From JANQMY01 sp965227095 (GTDB lineage: Bacteria > Pseudomonadota > Alphaproteobacteria > JANQMY01), in contig CBDDFL010000001.1 in the NCBI GenBank assembly GCA_965227095.1, positions 2,666,001 to 2,730,000 of the forward strand: 64,000 bases of DNA, written 5' to 3'. Positions 53,601 to 59,398 of this stretch are shown here, piece by piece. The position numbers and the translations under genes were made by a program. Numbering within the stretch: position 1 is the stretch's first letter; each line of letters opens with the position of its first letter. The notes beneath the pieces were generated by a model. It saw only the letters and a list, made by a program, of their open reading frames with translations. It made no database searches and was not told the DNA's origin.

Positions 53601-54671
53601 GTTTCGATCAATCCGCTCGCTGACTTCAATCAATTGGTTCTCAGCGCCAATTTGCAGACTGATGGCTCAGATGGTTCTGACTATTCGATTTCCAGCATAA
53701 GCTTTACCGAGGCGGACAGTGTTAGCGGCGAAACTATAACTGGCGGCTCCGGCACCGACGTCATCTATGGTATGGATGGAGATGATACTCTGTATGGTGA
53801 TGGAGAATCATCTGCATCGGTTTCCATAACTAGTGGTGGGTTTGAAAACCCGTCTTTATCCGATGGCGATTGGACCAGCTCAAACTTGGGTGGCTGGAAT
53901 TTGTCCAGCGGTACGAGTTCGGGCTGGGCAGGCATTTGGGATCCCTCTAATGGGTCAAGCCTCGATGGCGCGGCGGAAGGCGACAACATTGCCTACATCT
54001 ATGGCGACTCAGCGATAGAACAGACGCTGTCTCATACCTTCGATTCTTCTAAGGACTACGAAATTTCCTTTGACGTCGGCTTGGGCAATAGTGAACCCGA
54101 TCAGGAATATGCGGTAAACATTTATGCCGGAAATAACCTCATCGGATCGCAAACGGGCACAGCGACGACAAATGGTGGTTTTGAAGAAGCCACATTTACG
54201 ATTGATGGCGATGCTTTTTCGGCTTATGACGGCCAGAGCATCCGAATTCAATTGGCAAATACTGACAATGACGACAATGACTACATCGTTTTCGACGACA
54301 TTGAAATAAATGAACTGTCACCGGCGAGTAGTGGTGGAGACGACGCACTTTATGGCGGCGATGGATCCGATACGCTCATCGGTGGCGCTGGTAATGATGT
54401 CCTAGATGGTGGCGCCGGCGACGACATATTTGTATTTGGGTTGGGTGACGGCAATGATACCGCAGATGGCGGGGCGGGATGGACCGATAGTGTTCAGCTT
54501 GACTCTGGCGTTGGTACCTATGGCGTTGATTGGACCGTCTCGATAGAATCCGGCAGCATCACGAATACGGGGGCAAATCAAATCGATTTAAGCAGTGATG
54601 CTTCGGGGACAATCACCTTGTCTGACGGTAGCGAATTGGATTTCGAGAATCTCGAGCAAATCAATTGGTAG
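38685..54671 (+). CDS. Giant cadherin-repeat RTX adhesin (type I secretion substrate)
   Basis: One uninterrupted frame of 5328 residues. Order: acidic low-complexity N-terminus (1-~225); one divergent cadherin-like domain (~226-320); 35 near-identical 108-residue cadherin repeats (~320-4100), each with IAEN, LDHE, VEVDD and DVNEAPT calcium-site motifs; a jelly-roll-like domain (~4106-4268); two tandem VCBS/cadherin-like domains (ITEAQLLANATDADGDTLS type, ~4269-4460); five FG-GAP-like repeats each with a DIDNDGDLD or DMDGDGDLD calcium loop (~4540-4800); RTX nonapeptides (GGSGTDVIYGMDGDDTLYG), a second jelly-roll-like domain, more RTX (GGAGNDVLDGGAGDDIF) and a C-terminal secretion signal ending ENLEQINW. 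I noticed no cysteine. No LapA-type retention module or di-alanine LapG site is evident. Start ATG follows GGGTAGG. Presumed role: Ca-stiffened surface adhesin or biofilm matrix protein. Confidence 0.93.
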   Translation: MAKDREDEKPDHEGPLGKQDAAKAGQDATNLDVKDARLDDSEDLLDEEYSLSETRSQEVANENIHLGSARNDVEPGSAAEDANSGRGFNPAGDGHTKSELAGGQTSEEGRADPSETTAPTSNGTPSDGGGFHQDVPIANSTGTPNGIIVAGNGAPLQFVSFDGGTGFVNSGTPATNSQGGDFSGIAAQNDLLARSTQTEGSESASSPATPAPQSSVSGISNANAPLTAVSEDLSDGTPIGFVAFANDSDAGDTVTYSLIDASGAPLLTGPFEINALTGVVSVRDSSQLDFETLPVVPLRIKATSTDGSTSTASFDIPLADVNEAPTAVTLDNQVTSIAENSDTTSSTKVADISVTDDALGTNDLSLTGADADKFEIVDNGGSFELHLKAGVTLNYEADGQFDVTVEVDDASVGGTPDASQSFSLSVTDVNEAPTAVTLDNQVTSIAENTDTSSSTKVADISVTDDALGTNDLSLTGADADKFEIVDNGGSFELHLKAGVTLDHEADGQFDVTVEVDDASVGGTPDASQAFSLSVTDVNEAPTAVSLDNQVTSIAENTDTSSSTKVADISVTDDALGTNDLSLTGADADKFEIVDNAGSFELHLKAGVTLDHEADGQFDVTVEVDDASVGGTPDASQSFSLSVTDVNEAPTTVTLDNQVTSIAENSDTSSSTKVADISVTDDALGTNDLSLTGADADKFEIVDNGGSFELHLKAGVTLDHEADGQFDVTVEVDDASVGGTPDASQAFSLSVTDVNEAPTAVTLDNQVTSIAENTGTSSSTKVADILVTDDALGTNDLSLTGADADKFEIVDNGGSFELHLKAGVTLDHEADGQFDVTVEVDDASVGGTPDASQSFSLSVTDVNEAPTAVTLDNQVTSIAENSDTSSSTKVADISVTDDALGTNDLSLTGADADKFEIVDNGGSFELHLKAGVTLDHEADGQFDVTVEVDDAAVGGTPDASQSFSLSVTDVNEAPTAVTLDNQVTSIAENTDTSSSTKVADISVTDDALGTNDLSLTGADADKFEIVDNGGSFELHLKAGVTLDHEADGQFDVTVEVDDASVGGTPDASQAFSLSVTDVNEAPTAVTLDNQVTSIAENTDTSSSTKVADISVTDDALGTNDLSLTGADADKFEIVDNGGSFELHLKAGVTLDHEADGQFDVTVEVDDASVGGTPDASQAFSLSVTDVNEAPTAVTLDNQVTSIAENTDTSSSTKVADISVTDDALGTNDLSLTGADADKFEIVDNGGNFELHLKAGVTLDHEADGQFDVTVEVDDASVGGTPDASQAFSLSVTDVNEAPTAVSLDNQVTSIAESADTSSSTKVADISVTDDALGTNDLSLTGADADKFEIVDNGGSFELHLKAGVTLDHEADGQFDVTVEVDDAAVGGTPDASQAFSLSVTDVNEAPTAVTLDNQVTSIAESADTSSSTKVADISVTDDALGTNDLSLTGADADKFEIVDNGGSFELHLKAGVALDHETDGQFDVTVEVDDAAVGGTPDASQSFSLSVTDVNEAPTAVTLDNQVTSIAENSDTTSSTKVADISVTDDALGTNDLSLTGADADKFEIVDNGGSFELHLKAGVTLDHEADGQFDVTVEVDDASVGGTPDASQAFSLSVTDVNEAPTAVTLDNQVTSIAENSDTSSSTKVADISVTDDALGTNDLSLTGADADKFEIVDNGGSFELHLKAGVTLDHEADGQFDVTVEVDDASVGGTPDASQSFSLSVTDVNEAPTAVTLDNQVTSIAENSDTSSSTKVADISVTDDALGTNDLSLTGADADKFEIVDNGGSFELHLKAGVTLDHEADGQFDVTVEVDDAAVGGTPDASQSFSLSVTDVNEAPTAVTLDNQVTSIAENTDTSSSTKVADISVTDDALGTNDLSLTGADADKFEIVDNGGSFELHLKAGVTLDHEADGQFDVTVEVDDASVGGTPDASQAFSLSVTDVNEAPTAVTLDNQVTSIAENTDTSSSTKVADISVTDDALGTNDLSLTGADADKFEIVDNGGSFELHLKAGVTLDHEADGQFDVTVEVDDAAVGGTPDASQSFSLSVTDVNEAPTAVTLDNQVTSIAENTDTSSSTKVADISVTDDALGTNDLSLTGADADKFEIVDNGGSFELHLKAGVTLDHEADGQFDVTVEVDDASVGGTPDASQAFSLSVTDVNEAPTAVTLDNQVTSIAENTDTSSSTKVADISVTDDALGTNDLSLTGADADKFEIVDNGGSFELHLKAGVTLDHEADGQFDVTVEVDDASVGGTPDASQAFSLSVTDVNEAPTAVSLDNQVTSIAESADTSSSTKVADISVTDDALGTNDLSLTGADADKFEIVDNGGSFELHLKAGVTLDHEADGQFDVTVEVDDAAVGGTPDASQAFSLSVTDVNEAPTAVTLDNQVTSIAESADTSSSTKVADISVTDDALGTNDLSLTGADADKFEIVDNGGSFELHLKAGVALDHETDGQFDVTVEVDDAAVGGTPDASQSFSLSVTDVNEAPTAVTLDNQVTSIAENSDTTSSTKVADISVTDDALGTNDLSLTGADADKFEIVDNGGSFELHLKAGVTLDHEADGQFDVTVEVDDASVGGTPDASQAFSLSVTDVNEAPTAVTLDNQVTSIAENSDTTSSTKVADISVTDDALGTNDLSLTGADADKFEIVDNGGAFELHLKAGVTLDHEADGQFDVTVEVDDATVGGTPDASQSFSLSVTDVNEAPTAVTLDNQVTSIAENTDTTSSTKVADISVTDDALGTNDLSLTGADADKFEIVDNGGSFELHLKAGVTLDHEADGQFDVTVEVDDASVGGTPDASQAFSLSVTDVNEAPTAVTLDNQVTSIAENTDTTSSTKVADISVTDDALGTNDLSLTGADADKFEIVDNGGSFELHLKAGVTLDHEADGQFDVTVEVDDASVGGTPDASQSFSLSVTDVNEAPTAVTLDNQVTSIAENLDTSSSSTKVADISVTDDALGTNDLSLTGADADKFEIVDNGGSFELHLKAGVTLDHEADGQFDVTVEVDDASVGGTPDASQAFSLSVTDVNEAPTAVTLDNQVTSIAENSDTSSSTKVADISVTDDALGTNDLSLTGADADKFEIVDNGGSFELHLKAGVTLDHEADGQFDVTVEVDDASVGGTPDASQSFSLSVTDVNEAPTAVTLDNQVTSIAENTDTSSSTKVADISVTDDALGTNDLSLTGADADKFEIVDTGGNFELHLKAGVTLDHETDGQFDVTVEVDDAAVGGTPDASQSFSLSVTDVNEAPTAVTLDNQVTSIAENTDTSSSTKVADISVTDDALGTNDLSLTGADADKFEIVDNGGSFELHLKAGVTLDHEADGQFDVTVEVDDASVGGTPDASQGFSLSVTDVNESPTAVTLDNQVTSIAENADTSSSTKVADISVTDDALGTNDLSLTGADADKFEIVDTGGNFELHLKAGVTLDHEADGQFDVTVEVDDASVGGTPDASQGFSLSVTDVNEAPTAVTLDNQVTSIAENTDTSSSTKVADISVTDDALGTNDLSLTGADADKFEIVDNGGSFELHLKAGVTLDHEAVGQFDVTVEVDDAAVGGTPDASQAFSLSVTDVNEAPTAVTLDNQVTSIAENSDTSSSTKVADISVTDDALGTNDLSLTGADADKFEIVDNGGAFELHLKAGVTLDHETDGQFDVTVEVDDAAVGGTPDASQSFSLSVTDVNEAPTAVTLDNQVTSIAENTDTSSSTKVADISVTDDALGTNDLSLTGADADKFEIVDNGGSFELHLKAGVTLDHEADGQFDVTVEVDDASVGGTPDASQGFSLSVTDVNEAPTAVTLDNQVTSIAENADTSSSTKVADISVTDDALGTNDLSLTGADADKFEIVDNGGSFELHLKAGVTLDHEADGQFDVTVEVDDATVGGTPDASQSFSLSVTDVNEAPTAVTLDNQVTSIAENADTSSSTKVADISVTDDALGTNDLSLTGADADKFEIVDNGGSFELHLKAGVTLDHEADGQFDVTVEVDDASVGGTPDASQAFSLSVTDVNEAPTAVTLDNQVTSIAESADTSSSTKVADISVTDDALGTNDLSLTGADADKFEIVDNGGNFELHLKAGVTLDHETDGQFDVTVEVDDAAVGGTPDASQAFSLSIADANEISATLWSEDFEDLSNGAEIDTGDTAWSTDESNASLSSPTHGVDSGEYRFSETTVSSNDDAYISWQSETIDISGHTGISLSFDLREDGDLEESGSWHDYFKAYVEVDGVRTELLVQDGDAGLSDQTFTFTDLPEGDELVIQFEGKTTWTGESYYVDDIVLSGDTFNEIPVVSGPVVFAGTEDQTITITEAQLLANATDADGDTLSVENLAASGGTLSDNGDGTWDFTPTADFNGTINLTFDVTDGVNTTAATGNVNVAAVNDAAEVSGPVSFDTVENTPLTISEAELLANASDVDGDTLSVQNLSASRGTLTNNGDGTWDFTPDTDFDGTINLTFDVSDGWTTTAATGTIEVEDAATGLIDIDVTGNSSLDTSSGAGSVVGTAAAVGLADDESATFSLTDNAGGRFSIDSSTGEISVVGGDAEFAQRSGSSNPLNGIDVGNDATPTFVDIDNDGDLDVFIGEVNGNLNYYENTGTATNANFVAGSNPFGSTDIGSESNPTFVDIDNDGDLDAFVGESDGKMNYFENIGTANAPSFASNQQGAFGIPDIGSDAAPTFVDIDNDGDMDLFVGEDNGTMNFFQNTGTASNAEFASGVSNPFGIGDVGRDAEITFADMDGDGDLDAIVGESDGHLNYFQNDGTVSNPSFVSQGTNPFGLSDIGTDASPTFVDIDGDGDLDLFVGEGSDGDDGSSEDGEINFFENTSAGIDFSSPSSYTVTVEATHDDTTVSEDVTFHFGTDGSSGSGQTTTINSSNYTDTSSGFTVTAQNVSGGSHTSASVSNISVSSGRLGASGSVSDSDSGQSSQLAYDKASGLSEQIIVDFDNDVDSASFDFASLYTSSFGEVGHWAVYNDGVLVDEGDFSASGSSNTGTVSINPLADFNQLVLSANLQTDGSDGSDYSISSISFTEADSVSGETITGGSGTDVIYGMDGDDTLYGDGESSASVSITSGGFENPSLSDGDWTSSNLGGWNLSSGTSSGWAGIWDPSNGSSLDGAAEGDNIAYIYGDSAIEQTLSHTFDSSKDYEISFDVGLGNSEPDQEYAVNIYAGNNLIGSQTGTATTNGGFEEATFTIDGDAFSAYDGQSIRIQLANTDNDDNDYIVFDDIEINELSPASSGGDDALYGGDGSDTLIGGAGNDVLDGGAGDDIFVFGLGDGNDTADGGAGWTDSVQLDSGVGTYGVDWTVSIESGSITNTGANQIDLSSDASGTITLSDGSELDFENLEQINW
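39642..50984 (+). repeat. 35 tandem 324-bp repeats encoding cadherin domains
   Basis: Counting from each GAT/GAC-GTG-AAT/AAC-GAA/GAG-GCC-CC junction, unit starts fall every 324 bp from 39642 to 47418, then (after one 327-bp unit with an added serine codon at about 47490) every 324 bp to 50661: 35 units, 11,343 bp. Protein identity between units is very high; DNA differs mostly at synonymous positions. Blocks of several units are duplicated with 2592-bp (8 units) and 2916-bp (9 units) offsets. Such an array is prone to length change and to assembly collapse. Confidence 0.95.
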
Positions 54672-54719
54672 TGTTCGTCAGTATGCGGGAGGTCCTAAAC
54701 GCCGTATTAACATGGCCGA

Positions 54720-54739
54720 TAAGGCTTTGTTTAGCCTTA
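54720..54739 (+). terminator. Hairpin after adhesin gene (possible weak terminator)
   Basis: TAAGGCT and AGCCTTA form a perfect seven-pair stem with a TTGTTT loop, 48 bp behind the adhesin stop. There is no T-tract, so it may allow partial read-through into the oxygenase gene. Confidence 0.35.
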
Positions 54740-54802
54740 CGCCGCAGAATAAAGGCCGAATGATTCCGGCCCCATTTGTACCCGGAACCAAATACAGTAG
54801 GG

Positions 54803-55645
54803 ATGCTGACAGTGGCCGCACTCGCTCAATATGGCCGCATACTAGAAGACCAAAAACTTCGGCCGATTATTACCATCAACCGGAAAGTTGCCAATTCATT
54901 TCTGGCGCAGTCTCCTGCGATAGAAGAGATCACGCAGCGCATGGTCCAAATCCTTAACAATTACCCCCATTTTTTTGTTCTGCGCGGTCCGCCGCCAATC
55001 GAGACGACAGATCTGACTGTGGCGATTTGCCGTGCAATCGCAGCAACAGGTGGACATCCTTTTATTGGATCCGCCGACAGGCTGAATAGGGTGTCTAAAA
55101 CGCGTGTTGAAATAGATCCAGATGCGGATGTTTCTACAGGGGTAACGAGATATAGCCGAACGAACCGCGCGCTCAAACTCCACACGGATTCCAGCTACGA
55201 TCCGGTTCCACATGAATTGGTGGCATTTCAGATGGTGCGCCCTGATTTTCAGGGTGGCAAGACCATCATTGCACCGATCGAGGATGTTTTAGCGCAGCTG
55301 AGCGAGCCGGACATCATTGCTCTACACAAAGTCCGAGTTCCGTTTGGATCAAAATCCTATCCCATTCTTTGGCGCAGTCGAGGCGTTCATCACATACGCT
55401 TCTATGATCAACAGATTTTGACCGCCCTAAAAAAAGGGGTGCACCTTGACGATCTGGCTCGTGACGCTCTGAGGCCGTTACTTAAAGCGATGAAGTTAGT
55501 TGAACAGTTCCAAATGTTTGACTTAGGCGCAGGTGAAACCCTGTTTTTGCACAATTCGAGGGCGTTACACGGCCGAACCGGCTTTGCACCTGATAGTAAG
55601 CGCCTGATGCTCCGCATCAGGATGTATGCAGGGTGCCTTGCTTAG
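54803..55645 (+). CDS. TauD-like 2-oxoglutarate/Fe(II) oxygenase next to adhesin
   Basis: A ~280-residue enzyme of the TauD/clavaminate synthase-like superfamily. Iron ligands are His127 and Asp129 (LKLHTDSSYDPVP) and His256 (FLHNSRALHGRTGF), followed by an arginine-rich stretch RLMLRIRMY that supplies the 2-oxoglutarate salt bridge. QGGKTIIAPIEDVLAQL is the usual lid region. The start is uncertain: ATG 54803 (AGTAGGG immediately before), TTG 54776 or GTG 54812. It lies 130 bp after the adhesin and overlaps the TPR/ATP-grasp gene by 13 bases, so those two are coupled. It might hydroxylate a protein side chain or a small peptide; substrate unknown. Confidence 0.82.
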   Translation: MLTVAALAQYGRILEDQKLRPIITINRKVANSFLAQSPAIEEITQRMVQILNNYPHFFVLRGPPPIETTDLTVAICRAIAATGGHPFIGSADRLNRVSKTRVEIDPDADVSTGVTRYSRTNRALKLHTDSSYDPVPHELVAFQMVRPDFQGGKTIIAPIEDVLAQLSEPDIIALHKVRVPFGSKSYPILWRSRGVHHIRFYDQQILTALKKGVHLDDLARDALRPLLKAMKLVEQFQMFDLGAGETLFLHNSRALHGRTGFAPDSKRLMLRIRMYAGCLA

Positions 55646-57042
55646 TGGGCATTCATAAAGAAGAAAAAGACAAACAGATTGTCGTTGATGCGCTAGCTCG
55701 AACGAAAGTTCTTTTGTCAAACGGCGCGCGCGAACAGGCATTCATGGTTCTCAAGAATGTCTCTCATTCTTGTTTAGATGACTGGCGAATACAGTTCGAA
55801 TTGGGCGTCCGGTTTTTTCAGGTCGGATCTCTGGATCGTGCGGAATGGGCATTACGAAACAGCTTGGCGAACAATTTCGAGAACGCACAGGCCTTGCGAT
55901 ATCTCTCGTCTTTGCTTTATGAAAAAGGCGACCGTGTCGCGGCGGACCGGGCGTTGCAAGCGGCCTCTTGTGTAGATCCGATCACCACGCCGACTCACCA
56001 CTCCACGGACAAACCGACAGTATTTCGTTTGCGGTCGACGGAAAAAAGTTACCAAGGAATTACCTGGAACGGCGCACTCCGAATGAATGAGATCGGGTTG
56101 CGTAGAGGGCATTTTTCCACCCGCGCATTAATCGACCGACGGCGTGTCAATTTGTATACGGCCGATTTCCATGGGGACAATCTGATCGCGCATGCGGACC
56201 GCATGACGTGTGACATCCTTGTGAATACCGTCAGTTGTCCCGACTTGAAACGCGGCCCCCTTAGCGAGATAGAGAAATGGCTTAAGAATGTGCCGGCTAT
56301 TCCGGTACTTAATAAACCGGAACAGGTTTTGCGAACGACCCGTTTGGAAAATGCCCAACGGCTTGGTGCGCTTGACGGGATCTTGTTTCCCAAAACAATC
56401 AAAATTTCATCCTCGCAGCCATTCGATGAAATACTCAAGCGGCTCAAAGCCGAGAAAATGGCTTATCCGATTATGATCAGGGAAGCCGGCACGCAAACTG
56501 GTAAATCGGTCTTTCTTGCGACCTCGGAAGGCGATCTAGCCAGTGCTATCAATAGTGCCGCGTCTGGCCAGTCAAAAGAGCTTTACGCCATTCAATACAT
56601 CGATTGCCGGGATGAGAGTGGCTATTTCAAAAAGCTAAGAGCTTTCTTTATCGACGGAACGTTTTATCCGGTGGCAAATCTGACAAGCGATCATTGGCAA
56701 ATACATTCCGCGGATAGATACCGCGTGATGGACAAGCTAGAGGCCGCGCAAAAAGAAGAACGGGCCTATCTCAGCGATCCCTGGGAGTTTTTGGGGGCAG
56801 AACGGATGAGGTGTCTTGCTGAAGTGGAGCGTGTTGTGGGTTTGGATTTTTTCGGGATTGATTTTTTCCCGCATCCATCCGGAAAAACAGTCATCTTTGA
56901 AGCGAATGCCGCCATGCGGCATAATTTTGATCACGCTGATAATTTTGCCTATACGCGCCCATTTCTAGAGACCATTTCAAACGCCTTCATGACCATGATC
57001 CAGCAGAGAATTAGCTTTGCCCGGCGTCTAGCTGCGGGCTAG
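55633..57042 (+). CDS. TPR protein fused to an ATP-grasp ligase domain
   Basis: A ~469-residue two-part protein. Residues ~15-115 are helical TPR-like repeats (WRIQFELGVRFFQVGSLDRAEWAL with ALRYLSSLLYEKGDRVAADRAL, quoted in parts: FELGVRFFQVGSLDRAEWAL and LRYLSSLLYEKGDRVAADRA). The rest resembles RimK-type ATP-grasp enzymes: MAYPIMIREAGTQTGKSVFL (ATP-binding lysine/Arg strand and loop), YAIQYIDCRDESGYFKKLRA, and VVGLDFFGIDFFPHPSGKTVIFEANA, where FGIDFF...FEANA carries the metal-binding Asp/Glu/Asn. Such enzymes join carboxylates to amines. Start GTG 55633 or 55645 (overlapping the upstream stop as TAGTG). Coupled with the oxygenase, it suggests a peptide or protein modification unit. Confidence 0.8.
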   Translation: MPCLVGIHKEEKDKQIVVDALARTKVLLSNGAREQAFMVLKNVSHSCLDDWRIQFELGVRFFQVGSLDRAEWALRNSLANNFENAQALRYLSSLLYEKGDRVAADRALQAASCVDPITTPTHHSTDKPTVFRLRSTEKSYQGITWNGALRMNEIGLRRGHFSTRALIDRRRVNLYTADFHGDNLIAHADRMTCDILVNTVSCPDLKRGPLSEIEKWLKNVPAIPVLNKPEQVLRTTRLENAQRLGALDGILFPKTIKISSSQPFDEILKRLKAEKMAYPIMIREAGTQTGKSVFLATSEGDLASAINSAASGQSKELYAIQYIDCRDESGYFKKLRAFFIDGTFYPVANLTSDHWQIHSADRYRVMDKLEAAQKEERAYLSDPWEFLGAERMRCLAEVERVVGLDFFGIDFFPHPSGKTVIFEANAAMRHNFDHADNFAYTRPFLETISNAFMTMIQQRISFARRLAAG

Positions 57043-57811
57043 CGTGTGACCGGCTTAATGCGGCGCATCGTGACAGAAAAAGCGGATTGCCGACGACATA
57101 GCGCTCAAACAGACGTTTTGGTTCCAACATCAACCGATAGGCCCATTCGAGTTTGACGCGTCTCACAAATTCGGGTGCCCGAGACACCTTACCGCCAATG
57201 AAATCAATGACAGCCCCGCCATTCACAATCAGGGTGGGCGTGGTCATTGTTTCTTTTAATCGAGCCGATAGAAGTTCTTGCTTCGGCATGCCCATGGCCA
57301 AAACGATTAGATCCGGTTTATGGGTGTCGGCCAGCGCGAGATAGTGCTCCGTATCCTGAAAACCGTTACTTGTGCATACGACATTGCCGCCATCTGCGGT
57401 GATTATTTGTGTTGCATTTGATAGCCAAGGATCCTGCGTACCGAAAATGGCGATGGTACGTCCTTTAAACTCTTTAATCAGCCGGGGAATGAAGTCGGTG
57501 CCGCACATATTGAGGCCAGGTTCCATTTGAAACCAAGGCATCACGATTTCCACGCCAATGCCGTCTCTCAGAATGTAGTCTGATTTGAGGAACGCATTCT
57601 GGAGGGCCCCATTGTTCCAAGCAAGATTAATGGCATGGGCGTTAACGAATGAAAGTATCGTCGGCGCGGTTGCCGCTTTCATATGGCCGACAAGTGCGTT
57701 CTCCGCAGCCGCATCATTGACAGATTGGATCGATTTTAGGATACGGTGAATGGCCTCTTTGCTCGGTATTTGTGGCGAGCCGGAGCTTTGGTTTTTTACA
57801 GACGGCTTCAT
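57011..57811 (-). CDS. WecG/TagA/CpsF family glycosyltransferase (GT26)
   Basis: A 266-residue GT26 enzyme that adds an N-acetyl-mannosamine-type or glucosyl residue to an undecaprenyl-linked intermediate. Landmarks: FVNAHAINLAWNNGALQNAF, RDGIGVEIVMPWF, TIAIFGTQDPWLSNATQII, DLIVLAMGMPKQELL (the G-x-P-x-Q-E motif), and NGGAVIDFIGGKVSRAPEFV ending in a Leu/Arg-rich membrane-attachment helix (EWAYRLMLEPKRLFERY). It overlaps the convergent ATP-grasp gene by 32 bases. It belongs with the Wzx and GT4 genes to a second polysaccharide locus. Confidence 0.92.
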   Translation of the reverse strand: MKPSVKNQSSGSPQIPSKEAIHRILKSIQSVNDAAAENALVGHMKAATAPTILSFVNAHAINLAWNNGALQNAFLKSDYILRDGIGVEIVMPWFQMEPGLNMCGTDFIPRLIKEFKGRTIAIFGTQDPWLSNATQIITADGGNVVCTSNGFQDTEHYLALADTHKPDLIVLAMGMPKQELLSARLKETMTTPTLIVNGGAVIDFIGGKVSRAPEFVRRVKLEWAYRLMLEPKRLFERYVVGNPLFLSRCAALSRSHASPQLDAGQS

Positions 57812-57940
57812 TGTTAATCGATCCCTAACGGCGAGATGCGGTAATTGAGCGTACGAAGTGTGTCCTGATTTTCTAAATGCACACTATTAACAATTATACT
57901 GCTGATTTGGCGGATCGGGTCATTTTCGAGTATTCGGGCT

Positions 57941-59374
57941 TTGCTTGTAAGACAGTCATATCTTTATGCCTCGGCGCGCATTTTTGCCGCGGCCATAACC
58001 TTCGGTTTGATTGCGTTCTACACACGCATTCTCTCGCCGGATGAGTATGGCGTTTACACGTATGTGCTCGCGATCGTCGTCTTGCTTCAGGGCGCTGGTA
58101 TCGGGTGGCTGGGGATCGGGGCATTGCGTCTATCGGAACGGGAGGGCAAGCGGGATGCCGTCCTTTCCACTATCTTGGTCTGTTTCGGTGTGCTTACCAT
58201 CATCATTGCCCTTGGGACGCTGGGCCTTTTTTTAATCGAAGAGAATATCCGTAATAAGTGGCTATTGATTATCGGCGCGGTGTTTGTGGTCATTCAGGGC
58301 TGGTATGAAACAAGCCTCTCCTTATTGCGGGCGCGGCTCCTCGTCGGTCGCTATGTTCTCTATACGATCGCACGTACCGTCATCGCCTCCATTTTCGGAG
58401 CCTGGTTCGCCTGGGTCGGGTGGGGGGCCGAAGGCATATTGATCGGGGGGATCATTGGTGTCCTCGTTCCGTCGCTTTTCCTGTCCTTTGAACTTTGGCT
58501 GAAAGCCCAGATCAGCCGGCCGCATGTGGATGATATGGGTGACATGATCCGCTTTGGCATGCCGTTGGCGCTGGGTTTTGCGGTGGGCGCATTCATCTTG
58601 GTGACTGACCGCGTTCTTATTGAAATTTTCCTTGGCGTGTATTTGCTCGGGATCTATGGCGCCGCCTACCAGATTGCGGATCGAATTATGCGATCCCTGA
58701 TAGAGCCGATCGGGTCCGCCGCACTACCGTTGGCAATCAACAAGCTTGAATATGAAGGACTGGAAGCGACAACCCACCAATTGCGTCAAAATTGGGCTTT
58801 ATTGATTTCGGTTGCTTTGCCGGCCGTTGCGGGGCTGTGCGCCGTGACGCCAAGTCTTGTAGAGATCGTCGTTGGTCCAGCCTATCGGGCGGGTGCGTTG
58901 GAAATCATCCCGCCGATTGCAATTGCGACGTTCCTAAACGGTGTGAGAGGGGGGTATTTGGACCATGCTTACCATCTTGGCCAGAAGACTCAATTGGTTG
59001 TGTACCAATCGATTTGTGTCGCAACGGTGAACGTTGCGGTGACCATTCCCCTCATACTCTATTACGGGATACTGGGGGCCGCTTATGGAACGCTGCTGGC
59101 CCAGTTGACCGGCGTTATCTTTGCCCTGACATTTGGTCGGCTGTCGTTTGAATTGCCGCTAGAGATTTTGGACACTGCGAAAGTCTGTGCCGCTGCGGGT
59201 GCCATGTGGTTGTCCGTATTTCTACTGCCCTTGGAGACCGGATTGGCGACCCTCATTACACAGGTGTGTTTTGGCGCCGGTATCTTTGCCGGTCTGATGT
59301 TGCTGTTGGATCCTTTTGGCCTTCGGAATTACGTATTCGGAGTCATGCGAACACAAATGCAACGTTTTGTCTGA
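57941..59374 (+). CDS. Oligosaccharide flippase, Wzx-like
   Basis: A 477-residue protein with about 12-14 membrane segments of the MOP/polysaccharide synthase superfamily. The opening YLYASARIFAAAITFGLIAF followed by YTRILSPDEYGVYTYVLAIV is the classical Wzx/RfbX start (LSPxEYGxY), and ADRIMRSLIEPIGSAALPLA corresponds to the mid-protein motif. It flips undecaprenyl-linked repeat units to the periplasm. The start is a TTG at 57941 with no clear binding site; the true start could be slightly upstream. Neighbours WecG-like and GT4 fit the same pathway. Confidence 0.88.
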   Translation: MLVRQSYLYASARIFAAAITFGLIAFYTRILSPDEYGVYTYVLAIVVLLQGAGIGWLGIGALRLSEREGKRDAVLSTILVCFGVLTIIIALGTLGLFLIEENIRNKWLLIIGAVFVVIQGWYETSLSLLRARLLVGRYVLYTIARTVIASIFGAWFAWVGWGAEGILIGGIIGVLVPSLFLSFELWLKAQISRPHVDDMGDMIRFGMPLALGFAVGAFILVTDRVLIEIFLGVYLLGIYGAAYQIADRIMRSLIEPIGSAALPLAINKLEYEGLEATTHQLRQNWALLISVALPAVAGLCAVTPSLVEIVVGPAYRAGALEIIPPIAIATFLNGVRGGYLDHAYHLGQKTQLVVYQSICVATVNVAVTIPLILYYGILGAAYGTLLAQLTGVIFALTFGRLSFELPLEILDTAKVCAAAGAMWLSVFLLPLETGLATLITQVCFGAGIFAGLMLLLDPFGLRNYVFGVMRTQMQRFV

Positions 59375-59398
59375 TGTACTGAAGCGCGTGCGAAGTAC

